This document shows positions 22,107 through 32,441 of a stretch of DNA of 64,000 nt, in pieces. A program made the translations under genes and the position numbers. The DNA is from Alkalibacter mobilis (GTDB lineage: Bacteria > Bacillota > Clostridia > Eubacteriales > Alkalibacteraceae), in NCBI RefSeq assembly GCF_015594845.1, contig NZ_JADNRK010000002.1, positions 62,001 to 126,000 on the forward strand, given 5' to 3'. The notes under the pieces are model-generated. The model saw only the letters and a program-made list of their open reading frames with translations. It had not been told where the DNA came from and ran no database searches. Position 1 is the first letter of the stretch, and each line of letters opens with the position of its first letter.

Positions 22107-24479
22107 TTATTTTAATGTGACAATAGTGGCTCCGTCTCCACCTTCGTTGTAACCTCCCAATCGAAAATCCTCTACATTTCTATTTCGTTTTAGAAGGTCT
22201 TGTATTGTCTTTCTAAGAACACCCGTTCCTTTCCCATGGACTATGGTCACGACTTTTAAATTTGCAAGAGTTGCATCGTCCAAATACTTCTCTACATCCA
22301 TTATAACATCTTCTGAAGTCATACCTCTAACATCAATGGAAGATTTTATGGCAGCGGCTTTTTTTGCTACACTTTTCGTGCTGTAGGTCTTTTTATTTTC
22401 CTCGGGTTCTACTTTGATCAAATCACTTAAATGTACCCTGAGTTTCATTATACCGGCTTCCACCAGGGTATTTCCATCCTTATCGGGTTTTGAGACGACT
22501 ATTGCCTTTTGATTCATGCTTTTTATAAGAACGTCATCCCCGGGTTTGAGATTTTTAAGTTGTTTGGCAACAGATTTTTTTCCGATGGCCTTTGATTCAA
22601 ACTGCGAATATATATCGTCTTCTTTTTCTTTCAGATTTTTTCTTAAATGTTCAAGTTCCTTGAATGAATCCTTGATATTTTTCGATTTAATGCTCTGCAT
22701 TTCCTTGATGATGGAACTTGCTGCCTCTTTGGCTTCAGTAATTATTTCCAATGCCTCTTCACGAGCTTTGTCTTTGATTTTTTGTTTATTTTCTTCTAAT
22801 TTTCTTTTCTCTATTTCAAGATACTCCGTTAAACTTGAATTTTCCTTCTTGATCTTTTCAATGTCTTCAAGCTCTCTTGCCGCTTTTTTTTGATTTTCTT
22901 GTATGTCTTTGATCACATCTTCAAATTTAAGGGTATCTTCCGTCAAATACATGTTTGCATTTTCAATTATGTTTTTGTTCAACCCCAATCTTGCAGATAT
23001 CTCAAAGGCGTTGCTCTTTCCAGGAATGCCTATTGTCAATCTGTAAGTAGGGCTCAAAGTGTTTACGTCAAATTCAACACTGGCATTTTCCATTCCTGCG
23101 GTGCTCAAAGCGTATTGCTTCAACTCACTGTAATGGGTAGTCACCATGCAGTAGGATCCCTTATTATAGAGAAAATCCAATATGGACATGGCAAGTGCCG
23201 CACCCTCTACCGGATCGGTCCCTGCGCCAAGTTCATCAAAAAGGACCAGACTGTTTTCATCCGCCTCCTCTACGATCTTGACGATATTTGACATGTGCGA
23301 TGAAAACGTGCTTAGACTTTGCTCAATACTTTGCTCGTCGCCTATATCGGCATAGACACTCTTGAAAACACAAATTTCACTATCTTCCTTTACAGGAATG
23401 AACATCCCCGTTTGGTACATGAGACTCAATAAACCGGTAGTCTTTAAAGCAACTGTCTTGCCACCGGTATTCGGCCCGGTAACGATAAGCACGGAATAGT
23501 CCTTGCCTATCCTTATGTCAGATGCCACCACCTGGTCCTTTGGTATGAGAGGGTGTCTGCATTGTTTCAGATCCAGGACCTTATTCTGGCTTGATCTGGG
23601 TCTGCTACCGTTGATTTCCAAGGCATATCGGCTCTTTGCAAACACCACGTCAAGGTGCACCATTATATCATAGTTGAATTTTAAAGAAATTTCATTATCC
23701 CCAACCAGAATTGTAAGCTCTAAGAGTATTTTTTCTATCTCCCTGGATTCTTCCATTCGCAGGGTTCGTATGTTGTTGTTTAGCTCTACAATAGCCATTG
23801 GTTCTATGAATAATGTGGCACCGCTTGATGATTGGTCGTGAACTATCCCGGGAACACTGCCTCTGGATTCCTGTTTTACAGGAATAACGTATCTGTCCTG
23901 TCTTATAGTAATGATATTGTCCTGTAGATGTTTTTGATAAGCCGATGATGAAATCATGCTGTTAAGCTTTTCTCTGATTTGAGCATTTTTCCTATTTATC
24001 TCTCTTCTTATACGAAATAGTTCCGGAGAAGCGCTGTCGCTTATTTCATCTTCTGATAAAATCGCATTTTCGATACTCTTTCTGAGTTGCACAAGCGGAT
24101 CCAAAGAATCAAACAATTCATGGATCGCAGGAACTATTATTTCTGAATTCTCCAATTTTTCAAAGTACTTGATCAAATCCCAAATGATTTTCAAAAAATC
24201 TCTTACCGCAAGAAACTCGCTTAAAGTAAGGATCGAGTTTATTGAAGCTCTCTTTATACTGTTTCTTATATCTTTGAAAGGAGCCATGGGAATATTGCCG
24301 TTCTTGAAAAGAACAATGGTGCCCTGGTCTGTCTCATCCAACATCTTATTTATTTCGTATTCGTCTGCGGAGGGGACCAAACTCATTATCTCGTCCTTTG
24401 CAGTCTGTGACTGGGCAAAAGACGATAGGATATTTAAAATTTTATCGTACTCCAAAACCTTTAAAGCTCTTTTGTTCAT
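22107..24479 (-). CDS. mutS2: MutS2 ATPase/endonuclease
   Basis: 790 residues from the ATG at 24479, nine bases after GAGGTG; an in-frame GTG at 24491 overlaps that site. MutS2 lacks the mismatch-binding domain of MutS. Here are the MutS core, the ABC-type Walker A GPNTGGKTVALKT near residue 330, the signature 'SLSTFSSHM', Walker B 'LVLFDELGAGTDP', a long coiled coil (about 510-620) rich in Lys and Glu, a KOW-like segment and the C-terminal Smr nuclease domain 'IDVRGMTSEDVI...VHGKGTGVLR'. B. subtilis MutS2 has been linked to collided-ribosome rescue, H. pylori MutS2 to suppressing recombination. The start overlaps nothing and lies one base after the U32 stop. Confidence 0.95.
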   Translation of the reverse strand: MNKRALKVLEYDKILNILSSFAQSQTAKDEIMSLVPSADEYEINKMLDETDQGTIVLFKNGNIPMAPFKDIRNSIKRASINSILTLSEFLAVRDFLKIIWDLIKYFEKLENSEIIVPAIHELFDSLDPLVQLRKSIENAILSEDEISDSASPELFRIRREINRKNAQIREKLNSMISSSAYQKHLQDNIITIRQDRYVIPVKQESRGSVPGIVHDQSSSGATLFIEPMAIVELNNNIRTLRMEESREIEKILLELTILVGDNEISLKFNYDIMVHLDVVFAKSRYALEINGSRPRSSQNKVLDLKQCRHPLIPKDQVVASDIRIGKDYSVLIVTGPNTGGKTVALKTTGLLSLMYQTGMFIPVKEDSEICVFKSVYADIGDEQSIEQSLSTFSSHMSNIVKIVEEADENSLVLFDELGAGTDPVEGAALAMSILDFLYNKGSYCMVTTHYSELKQYALSTAGMENASVEFDVNTLSPTYRLTIGIPGKSNAFEISARLGLNKNIIENANMYLTEDTLKFEDVIKDIQENQKKAARELEDIEKIKKENSSLTEYLEIEKRKLEENKQKIKDKAREEALEIITEAKEAASSIIKEMQSIKSKNIKDSFKELEHLRKNLKEKEDDIYSQFESKAIGKKSVAKQLKNLKPGDDVLIKSMNQKAIVVSKPDKDGNTLVEAGIMKLRVHLSDLIKVEPEENKKTYSTKSVAKKAAAIKSSIDVRGMTSEDVIMDVEKYLDDATLANLKVVTIVHGKGTGVLRKTIQDLLKRNRNVEDFRLGGYNEGGDGATIVTLK

Positions 24480-24480
24480 T

Positions 24481-26874
24481 CTACAATACACCTCGCCTAA
24501 AATGACCCTTTGTAAAGCCGTCTCTATGTCTTTCTATATAATCATCGTAATTACTCCGCAATACGTCAATTGCATATTTGTAGAGTTGTATTAGTTCTTC
24601 CGGTTTTTCGTTTTCCCACAAATTATCGATCCTCAGTTTTTTTAACATGGCAAGATTCTTGATTTCATCTAAGAGACAAAGTTCTTTAGAATTAAAAATG
24701 TGAGTTCTTCCAAAACCATCTTTCTTCACGGGAAATTTAAATCCCATCCCATCCTCCAGATAGAATCTCTTGCCCGCAGATACGCTCTCTTCCAAATCAT
24801 ACTGAAGGATCATCAAATCTTTTCTGCCATGAACCACAAGACTCACATCCAAATCAGGATCGGACTCCAGTTCGCATATCTCATCGAAATTCAGTTCCGG
24901 TGACAAGTATACGTTGCCGATTCCAAGTTCTTTAAATGCCGCCATTGAATAACTGTTGAAGATATTAAGATTATCGTCCCCATCCAAGGGTTTTCCTGTA
25001 TTTTGAAGAAGTCTTATAGCTTCAAAGGAGCCTGCAAGAAATCCGTCAAAATCAAGTTTCATAATGTTATCAAGATTTCTCTTGATATTTTCAGATTCAC
25101 TTTTTCTGATCACTCTGGAAAATGAGAACAGGATCGATTTTCCAACATCCTTCGCCATCGCGGACGCTCTCTTGAAAACCTCAACATTTAATGGTTCATC
25201 CCAACCAAAAACAATTTCATCCGCTTTTGTTTTTGCGACTCTTTTCATATTTTCCAAATCAGTAACTCTCACAGACAATATACGGTCCTTTACAATCTTT
25301 CTTTTTAAACTTTCCTGCTTATGCGGCAAAACAGGGGCGATTTCGATTTTTGGTCTTTGGTACTGTCTGAGAACGGCTGATTCCAGTTCAGCTACAGCTT
25401 TTCTTCTAAGTTCATTCAAGGAGCTTACAGCCATAAAAATATTTTCATCAACCTGTATTTCCAGTTCAGATACCTCAAAAAAAGTATCTTTCATCTTGAT
25501 AAGTTGTTCTTTGATCCTTTCAGCAGTCAAAGGAGCTTTCCTGGCAATTTGCACAGGTTCCTCCCCTTGAATTTTAATATCGATGTTGTTAAAGATCATT
25601 TCAATTTCAGGCTTATCTCCTACATGAAAACAAGCTTTCATTTTCACATGATTCTTTTGCGCCTTAGCCAAGTTCATGTCATCGGAAATTTTTTGTCTGG
25701 TTCTGACGTCATGGGTTTTATATATAACATCACCTTCAAACACGGGTTTTCTCAAATTTATATACGAATAGTCCCCTTTAGAAATCTTACCTGCAGGTTT
25801 AAAATTTTTATCAAACAGGCTTGATAGAGTCTCGCCGAAGTTTTCACCTTTGCTTTTTATGAAAACCCCGTCTCCTTGCGAAAGGTCAACAAGGCTCTTG
25901 AATCCATAATTGTAACCATTCACTTTATTGATAATTCCAGCTTTTATAAATTTTTCGTCTGTTTTTGATCCTTCGATCAATTTTTCACTTTCAGGGCTTT
26001 CATTTAAGAGGTAACCTGTGGTATACTTTCTGTTAAATACATCATTAACGTCATAGTTTATGCTTTTGGGTGTAACTTCACCAGATTCATGTACTGCTTG
26101 CCTGTAAGCTTTGACCACTGTATGCACATAGTCCGGATTTTTCAGCCTTCCCTCAATCTTTATTGAATCGATACCTGTATCGATTATCCTGTCGATTATT
26201 TCAAGTGTGTTGAGATCCATGGGACTTATAAGCCTTCCCTTTGCCAGTTCCTTCCCCTGTAAGTTTAATAATTTATATTCTTTTCTGCAAGGTTGAGCGC
26301 ATCTTCCCCTGTTGCCGCTTCTGTTGCCAATCATACTGCTCATGTAGCACTGACCCGAGTATGAGATACAAATCGCCCCATGGGAAAATATCTTTATTTC
26401 TGCTTTTGAGTTTTCCTTTATGTATTTTATTTCTTCCAGAGTCAACTCTCTTGCCAGTACTATTCTGAAAAAACCCATTTCTTCAAGCAACTTGACCCCT
26501 TCAAGTTCGTGAATGAACATTTGAGTACTGCTGTGGATCTTGAAATCCGGATAATTCTTTTTCAAAAGTTTGAAAAGGCCTAAATCTTGAACTATCAAGC
26601 CATCAACATTTTCGTTGTATAAGAATCCCGCCAGATCAATTGCTCCTTTTATTTCATTGTCTTTAAGGGCGATGTTTATTGCCACATACAACTTTACACC
26701 AAACATATGGCACAATTTTACGCTTTCGCGTATTTCATTTTCATCAAAGTTTTGCCCTCTCTGCCTGGCATTGAACTCTTTAGCTCCAATGTAAACTCCA
26801 TCTGCACCAGCATATACCGCGGCTTTCAATGCGTCTAAAGTTCCGGCTGGAGCCAAAATTTCAGGTTTCTTCAT
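24481..26874 (-). CDS. Large peptidase U32 family protein with DUF3656 region (RlhA-like)
   Basis: 797 residues. The N-terminal U32 domain starts PEILAPAGTLDALKAAVYAG, like the 413-residue paralogue at 4482-5723, and has the cysteine signature 'HGAICISYSGQCYMSSM...GRCAQPCRK'. A central DUF3656 region follows (about 380-520) and then a second TIM-barrel-like part with 'HIFNSKELCLLDEI'. E. coli RlhA (YdcP), which has the same layout, hydroxylates C2501 of 23S rRNA; the clostridial proteins are longer. An rRNA-modifying role is therefore more likely than proteolysis, but the substrate is not shown. The ATG at 26874 overlaps the carboxypeptidase stop by four bases, so the two are coupled. Confidence 0.85.
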   Translation of the reverse strand: MKKPEILAPAGTLDALKAAVYAGADGVYIGAKEFNARQRGQNFDENEIRESVKLCHMFGVKLYVAINIALKDNEIKGAIDLAGFLYNENVDGLIVQDLGLFKLLKKNYPDFKIHSSTQMFIHELEGVKLLEEMGFFRIVLARELTLEEIKYIKENSKAEIKIFSHGAICISYSGQCYMSSMIGNRSGNRGRCAQPCRKEYKLLNLQGKELAKGRLISPMDLNTLEIIDRIIDTGIDSIKIEGRLKNPDYVHTVVKAYRQAVHESGEVTPKSINYDVNDVFNRKYTTGYLLNESPESEKLIEGSKTDEKFIKAGIINKVNGYNYGFKSLVDLSQGDGVFIKSKGENFGETLSSLFDKNFKPAGKISKGDYSYINLRKPVFEGDVIYKTHDVRTRQKISDDMNLAKAQKNHVKMKACFHVGDKPEIEMIFNNIDIKIQGEEPVQIARKAPLTAERIKEQLIKMKDTFFEVSELEIQVDENIFMAVSSLNELRRKAVAELESAVLRQYQRPKIEIAPVLPHKQESLKRKIVKDRILSVRVTDLENMKRVAKTKADEIVFGWDEPLNVEVFKRASAMAKDVGKSILFSFSRVIRKSESENIKRNLDNIMKLDFDGFLAGSFEAIRLLQNTGKPLDGDDNLNIFNSYSMAAFKELGIGNVYLSPELNFDEICELESDPDLDVSLVVHGRKDLMILQYDLEESVSAGKRFYLEDGMGFKFPVKKDGFGRTHIFNSKELCLLDEIKNLAMLKKLRIDNLWENEKPEELIQLYKYAIDVLRSNYDDYIERHRDGFTKGHFRRGVL

Positions 26875-28166
26875 CTCTTCACCAATTTCCTTGTAATCAA
26901 CAATATCAAAGTCAGAGCAACTAATGCCATGACCAAATATGCAATCATGTTTTTATTTTCAATCCTTTCATCAACCGAAAGCATTGTTTCTCCTATTATT
27001 TCGCCTCCTGAATAAACAAGGAGTTTGCCTACTGTTTCTCCAGGAAATATGTCCTCTTCCAGGTCGTAAGTGTTTTCACCTTTGTATTTTAAACTGGATG
27101 ATGTGATCTTTATTTCGTATTTGATTCCATCAATTTCGTCTCTATTTGATAAAAACTTGAATCCAGCGCCATTTATCAGCGAAACATCCATTTCTTTCGT
27201 CCCAAATCCTAAATCTATTGTTATTTCGCCAACCAGGTCGCCTTTCTTAGGAGTTTCCATCATGATCATGTTTTCAAAAACCATATCGATCATAGAATTT
27301 CCTTGAGGATAGATATTTTCTAAATCACTCTTAAGGATCACTCCAATCAAAGATATGCCGTCTCTTTCCGCTGAAAAAACCACGCATCTACCGGCTTCAT
27401 TAGTATTTCCGGTCTTCATTCCATTCACATATGGGTTGTAATCTGGATTTGAACCTGTACGGCGTAAAAACCAGATATCATCCAAAGTTTCATGCAGAAA
27501 TACGTTGGTGGAATAAAAGACCAGCTCCTGATCGATTCCGTGATAGACTGGTTTAGACACAAGATCATTCAAAAACGTGTCCTTCTGGATGTAAAGTGCC
27601 AATTTCAGCATATCCTCTGCCGTTGTGTAATGGGATTCGTCATGAAGACCGTGGGGATTTGTAAAATTTGAATCGATCATGCCAAGTTCCATGGCTTTTT
27701 CATTCATCAAGTTTGAGAAAACTTCTAAGGCTTTGGCAATATCCATGTTGGGATCATCAACACTTTTTCTCGCAGTCAAAACAGCAACCGTGTTTGCAGC
27801 ATCATTGCCTGAAGGCAGCAGCATGGCTGCCATCAAATCGGCAAAGATCATTTCCCTTCCTTCTTTTAAGCCTGCTCTGCTGCTGTCTGATGAAATCATG
27901 TGGATTTCAGGTCCAGGAACAATTTTTTCGTCCAATTCCATGTAGTCCATGGCGACCGCAGCCGTCATCAATTTTGTCAGGCTTGCCGGATATCTGCGTT
28001 CATTTTCAGTTATGCCGTAGAGTATCTGACCGGTGTTTTTTTCATATAACAATACCGAGGTATCTCCTTGCGTCTGATAGTCAAATATTGCTTCCGCCTT
28101 TGCAGGATCGGATAACAACAATAAAACAAAAAGAACCGTCCCTATTGTTTTTATAAGTGTTTTCAT
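26871..28166 (-). CDS. D-alanyl-D-alanine carboxypeptidase (PBP5/DacF-like)
   Basis: 431 residues. A signal peptide (about 1-24, LFVLLLLSDPAKAEA) exports it; a C-terminal hydrophobic helix (about 406-424, MIAYLVMALVALTLILLI) anchors it to the membrane with a short basic tail. The serine peptidase S11 motifs are intact: SLTK with Ser62 and Lys65, SGN at 119-121, and KTG in 'GMKTGNTNEAG'. It trims the terminal D-Ala of peptidoglycan stem peptides. A membrane-spanning helix in place of the usual amphipathic anchor is slightly unusual. Both ends overlap neighbours by four bases (M16C gene before, U32 gene after). Confidence 0.93.
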   Translation of the reverse strand: MKTLIKTIGTVLFVLLLLSDPAKAEAIFDYQTQGDTSVLLYEKNTGQILYGITENERRYPASLTKLMTAAVAMDYMELDEKIVPGPEIHMISSDSSRAGLKEGREMIFADLMAAMLLPSGNDAANTVAVLTARKSVDDPNMDIAKALEVFSNLMNEKAMELGMIDSNFTNPHGLHDESHYTTAEDMLKLALYIQKDTFLNDLVSKPVYHGIDQELVFYSTNVFLHETLDDIWFLRRTGSNPDYNPYVNGMKTGNTNEAGRCVVFSAERDGISLIGVILKSDLENIYPQGNSMIDMVFENMIMMETPKKGDLVGEITIDLGFGTKEMDVSLINGAGFKFLSNRDEIDGIKYEIKITSSSLKYKGENTYDLEEDIFPGETVGKLLVYSGGEIIGETMLSVDERIENKNMIAYLVMALVALTLILLITRKLVKR

Positions 28167-31090
28167 TTGAATATATTGATTACGGTTCCGAACAACTTCT
28201 CTTCTTTTCTTATCTTGTTTTCATCCCCTAAAACACATATGTAATTTTGTTCCATAGCAGCTTTTATCTGCATGGCCGCATCTTTCAGGGCTGTCAGATC
28301 GCAATCGAGTATTTCCGTTCTTTCCTTTTGAAGCATATCGTCATCAACATTTCTAAAATAATTTCCTGTGGATACCAGTCCCTTCATGGACGGAGTCATT
28401 GGTGTGTCCAAACCGCTGATTGTACCGATTATGTACTTGTCCAATTCAGTTCTGCTTATTTCGAGGCCATTTAAATATTCATGCGCCTTATCAAACGTTT
28501 CAAGGGTCGGTGTAAGATTGGGATCCCTGTAAGATCCCATGAAAATGGCACCGCTTCTTCCGGCAGAGAAGAACGCTCCGTAGGCTCCGCCTTGTACTCT
28601 GACTTTGTTCCACAGGTAGTCGGTACTCAAAATCGTCTTTGCCACCTGCATTGAAGCTTTGTAATCAAAACCTAAAAGCTTGGTGTTGTATGCCTTTCCA
28701 ACGTAAAGTACTTTGCCGGGGGTTGCTATCCCTTCGTTTAGAGCTCCTTTTTCAAAAGTCAAATCCGCCTTTTCTTTTAGATCATCAGACAGTTTTTCAT
28801 ACATGGTTTTAATTCTTCCCATAGTTTTGTCAAAACCCTCGTTGCTGGCGGTAATGCTGACATGAAGCCCGTTGGAATCAAAAATTCGATTTGATATTTG
28901 GGAAAGTTTTTCAAATATCTCTTCCCAGTCAGAGTCAAACCGCTCGTTCAAGTCACATAAAAATCTGTAATAATCCAATCCTGCTATAGCCTCGACGTAC
29001 TTGGAAGTATCGCTTAAATAGGACATGACCCTTCCAGAGACTATCTTATGTCCTACAGTCATAAAGTCCATTTCCACTTTTGATTTCTGGCTCTGAAGAA
29101 CTTCCTTCAGCCTTTGTTTTTCATCGAACCTTGATTTGAATATTATTTCTTCAATAATGTTGAAAAGTTCATCCGTCTTTTCTTCCAACACTCTTGATTT
29201 GACGCTGAATTTAGGACTGAATACATCATTTTTCAATGTATCTGCAAAAATTTCCACGTCAAAATCCACACCGCCCGTGTGTATTTCTATGGCGTTGTTT
29301 AACTTCACATAATCATATTTTTCGGTGCCGGCCTCTCCCAGATACAAGGATAGCAGGGAAAGATACCCCAAATCTTCTTTTTCAATATGGTCTACATCAA
29401 AATACAAATTTATGTAGTTGATGCCATTTGTATTAATGTCGTGATAAATAATTTCAGAATTTTTGTAAGAACTGATTTCAATTGGAATAGGTTCGTATTC
29501 CTTTTTTATTTCAGACACCGGTAATACAGGTATCTTTTTGATATCTTCTTCCCTGTCAGGACTGTTTTGAACGTCAATAAGCCAAAGGGTCTTTTCAACC
29601 AGCATTTCCACTTCTTCGTCAGTAAGGCTTTTTTTGTAGGATGCAAGAAATTCCCTGGTCTCCCTGTCGTTTGCTGAAGCCAATCCCTTTTCGGGTTTTA
29701 ATACGACAAGGCTTACATGGTTGTTGTTCAGCATATATTTCTCTATAAGTTGCTCAAAATATCCTTCGCTTGATTTAGCTTTGATGTTATCTATATAATT
29801 TTGATACTGCAGATGTATTGCAGGATCTTCGTCATGAAGCCAGCTTTCCATGATTTCTATTCCATATATCAGTCCTTTGGGATAAGACCCGTGGTCGGAC
29901 TCTCGCAATTTAAATTCTGTGTAGTTTATAGCACCTTCGACCATGTCCTTGTCCAAACCATTTTCTACCAAGTCTCTCAATGTCTTATCTAAAATCGTTT
30001 TGAATTTTTTTATCTTGTCTTCATCTGAATTTTTAACTATGACGCTGAATACGGGCTGCAGGATGCTGCCGTCATAATGTCCTTCCACGTCCTGTCCTAT
30101 TTCGGCTTCAAGCAAAGCCTTGTTTACAGGAGAGGATTGTGCATCTGTTAAAATATGCGTAAGAATATCCAGTGCCAAATGAAGTTCTCCGTCTGTGCAT
30201 CTGTGAGTAACGTAATTCATTGAAAGAAATGTTTTACTGCTCTCATCTTCGCTTTCTCCGATCGGGTACGTATAAATGGTCTCCATTGGTTCGTCGAAGG
30301 CTTTCTGAACCGGTATACTCGAATCTATCTCCATTTTTTCAAAGTTAGACAAGTATTCTTCATCGATGTACTTCAGATGTTCAAGAACTTCACCGTCACC
30401 ATACAGATAAATGTAACTGTTGGACGGATGGTAATATTTTTTGTGAAAATCAAGGAAGTCCTCGTATCTCAAATTGGGTATCTCGGCAGGATCACCACCG
30501 GATTCATTGCCATACGGTGTATCAGGGAATACAGTTTCTTGAATTTTTCTTCCCAGTACATCCTCGGGATTTGAAAAAGCGCCTTTCATCTCGTTGTAGA
30601 CTACACCGTTATACGTTATGTCGTCATCTTTGTCTTCCAAATGATAATGCCATCCTTCCTGAAGGAAGATTTCCTTGTGATCATATATCCTTGGAAAGAA
30701 AACAGCATCAAGATAAACATCCATCAAATTCATAAAGTCTTTACTATTTGTGCTGGCAACGGGATACATGGTCTTGTCAGGAAACGTCATGGCATTCAAA
30801 AATGTATTTAAAGATCCTTTTATCAGTTCTACAAAGGGTTCCTTCACAGGATACTTTCTTGACCCGCATAGCACTGAATGCTCGAGTATGTGGGGCAATC
30901 CTGTGGAATCATCAGGCGGGGTCCTGAAAGTTATGGAAAAGACCTTGTTATCGTCATCGTTTACTAGATAATACAGTCTGGCCCCGGTTTTCTCATGTTC
31001 AAAAAGCAATCCCGTTGAATCATTTTCCTTGATGTATTTTGAATCTACCAATTTGAATCCGCTGTATACCTGGTTTATATTTAAATTCAT
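28163..31090 (-). CDS. M16C family zinc metallopeptidase (presequence-protease-like)
   Basis: 975 residues, full length for the M16C/PreP type with two M16 halves linked in one chain. The inverted zinc motif HILEH has His67, Glu70 and His71, and the distal zinc ligand is Glu167 in 'NEMKGAF'. There is no signal peptide, so it is expected in the cytoplasm, degrading peptides. Homologues in Clostridia are usually called insulinase family or HypA-like; the organellar relative clears targeting peptides. The actual substrate is unknown. It lies 12 bases after rarA and overlaps the carboxypeptidase start by four bases. Confidence 0.92.
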   Translation of the reverse strand: MNLNINQVYSGFKLVDSKYIKENDSTGLLFEHEKTGARLYYLVNDDDNKVFSITFRTPPDDSTGLPHILEHSVLCGSRKYPVKEPFVELIKGSLNTFLNAMTFPDKTMYPVASTNSKDFMNLMDVYLDAVFFPRIYDHKEIFLQEGWHYHLEDKDDDITYNGVVYNEMKGAFSNPEDVLGRKIQETVFPDTPYGNESGGDPAEIPNLRYEDFLDFHKKYYHPSNSYIYLYGDGEVLEHLKYIDEEYLSNFEKMEIDSSIPVQKAFDEPMETIYTYPIGESEDESSKTFLSMNYVTHRCTDGELHLALDILTHILTDAQSSPVNKALLEAEIGQDVEGHYDGSILQPVFSVIVKNSDEDKIKKFKTILDKTLRDLVENGLDKDMVEGAINYTEFKLRESDHGSYPKGLIYGIEIMESWLHDEDPAIHLQYQNYIDNIKAKSSEGYFEQLIEKYMLNNNHVSLVVLKPEKGLASANDRETREFLASYKKSLTDEEVEMLVEKTLWLIDVQNSPDREEDIKKIPVLPVSEIKKEYEPIPIEISSYKNSEIIYHDINTNGINYINLYFDVDHIEKEDLGYLSLLSLYLGEAGTEKYDYVKLNNAIEIHTGGVDFDVEIFADTLKNDVFSPKFSVKSRVLEEKTDELFNIIEEIIFKSRFDEKQRLKEVLQSQKSKVEMDFMTVGHKIVSGRVMSYLSDTSKYVEAIAGLDYYRFLCDLNERFDSDWEEIFEKLSQISNRIFDSNGLHVSITASNEGFDKTMGRIKTMYEKLSDDLKEKADLTFEKGALNEGIATPGKVLYVGKAYNTKLLGFDYKASMQVAKTILSTDYLWNKVRVQGGAYGAFFSAGRSGAIFMGSYRDPNLTPTLETFDKAHEYLNGLEISRTELDKYIIGTISGLDTPMTPSMKGLVSTGNYFRNVDDDMLQKERTEILDCDLTALKDAAMQIKAAMEQNYICVLGDENKIRKEEKLFGTVINIFK

Positions 31091-31102
31091 GATTTCATTC
31101 CT

Positions 31103-32428
31103 TTACTTTAATTTGGTTTGTTCCAAATATTCTTTTATTTTTTTTTCGTAACCTAGATCTGTGGGATAGTAGTATCGTACGTCTTCCATTCCAATGGGCA
31201 TATAATTTTGTTCAATATAATGATTTTCGTATTCATGTGGGTAATTGTAACCTTTTCCGTGCCCCAAATCTTTAGCTCCCTTGTAGTGCGAATCTTTAAG
31301 GTGATTTGGCACATCTCCAGTCCGCTTGTTTTGAATATCGGACAAAGCTCTGTTAATAGCCATGTACGACGCGTTGCTCTTGGGCGCTCCTGCCAGATAT
31401 GTCACTGCTTGTGAAAGATTGATCCTTGCCTCCGGCATGCCGATTATCTCAAGTGCCCTGAAAGCGCTAACTGCAATATTTAATGCATTGGGATCTGCAT
31501 TTCCTATATCTTCTGATGCAGAGATAATGATTCGCCTGGCAATAAATTTGGGATCTTCGCCGGCCCAGAGCATCTTTGCCATCCAGTACAATGCTGCATC
31601 CGGATCAGATCCTCGAATGCTTTTAATAAATGCCGAAGCGTTGTCGTAATGATTGTCTCCATCCTTGTCGTATTGAATGGCTCTTTTTTGAATGCACTCC
31701 TGAGCGGTTTCCAAATCGATGTGAACAATGCCGTCATTACTCTCTTCAGTGGTAAGCACTGCAAGCTCCAAGGCATTTAATGCATTTCTGGCATCTCCGT
31801 TGGAGACTTGGGAAAAGTGATCCAATGCTTTTTCATCTATCACTGCTTTGTAGCCTCCAAGCCCTTTGGTTTCATCTGCAAGGGCTCTTTTCAATATCAT
31901 CTTGACAGCCTCGTTTTCCAGCCTGTTAAGCTTGAAAATCCTTGATCTCGATACCAAGGGGGCATTCACTTCAAAATACGGATTTTCAGTAGTTGCGCCC
32001 ACCAGCACGATACTGCCTTCTTCAACAGACGGTAAAAGAGCATCCTGTTGCGACTTGTTGAATCTGTGGATCTCATCAATAAACAAGATCGTTTTAATAC
32101 CGTACATCCCGAGATCTTCCTTTGCCTTTTCAACAACGGATCGGATATCCTTGACTCCCGATGTAACGGCGTTCAATTGAACAAAATTAGATTTTGTCGA
32201 ATTGGCTATTATACGAGCCAAAGTGGTCTTTCCTGTACCAGGTGGACCGTAAAGTATTATAGAAGTCACCCGATCTGCTTTTATCATTCTATAAAGCAAT
32301 TTGTTTTTATCGACAATATGCTCCTGACCATAAAAATCCTCAAGAGTTTCCGGACGCATCCTGCTGGCCAAAGGGCCGCTGGATTTTAAATTGTCGTTTA
32401 AATTTTGTGTGAAAAAATCCTGTTGCAT
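31103..32428 (-). CDS. rarA: Replication-associated recombination protein A (RarA, AAA+ ATPase)
   Basis: 441 residues. The AAA+ domain has Walker A GPPGTGKTT at 61-69, Walker B 'TILFIDEIHRFNKSQQD', sensor 1 'VLVGATTENPYF', and the clamp-loader-like C-terminal tetramerisation domain 'SIRGSDPDAALYWMAKML...GNADPNAL'. RarA (also called MgsA or WRNIP1-like) acts at stalled replication forks. The N-terminus 'PLASRMRPETLEDFYGQEHIV' is typical. It sits 13 bases after ltaE and 12 before the M16C gene in the long minus-strand unit. Confidence 0.96.
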   Translation of the reverse strand: MQQDFFTQNLNDNLKSSGPLASRMRPETLEDFYGQEHIVDKNKLLYRMIKADRVTSIILYGPPGTGKTTLARIIANSTKSNFVQLNAVTSGVKDIRSVVEKAKEDLGMYGIKTILFIDEIHRFNKSQQDALLPSVEEGSIVLVGATTENPYFEVNAPLVSRSRIFKLNRLENEAVKMILKRALADETKGLGGYKAVIDEKALDHFSQVSNGDARNALNALELAVLTTEESNDGIVHIDLETAQECIQKRAIQYDKDGDNHYDNASAFIKSIRGSDPDAALYWMAKMLWAGEDPKFIARRIIISASEDIGNADPNALNIAVSAFRALEIIGMPEARINLSQAVTYLAGAPKSNASYMAINRALSDIQNKRTGDVPNHLKDSHYKGAKDLGHGKGYNYPHEYENHYIEQNYMPIGMEDVRYYYPTDLGYEKKIKEYLEQTKLK

Positions 32429-32441
32429 GGGATTTTCCCCC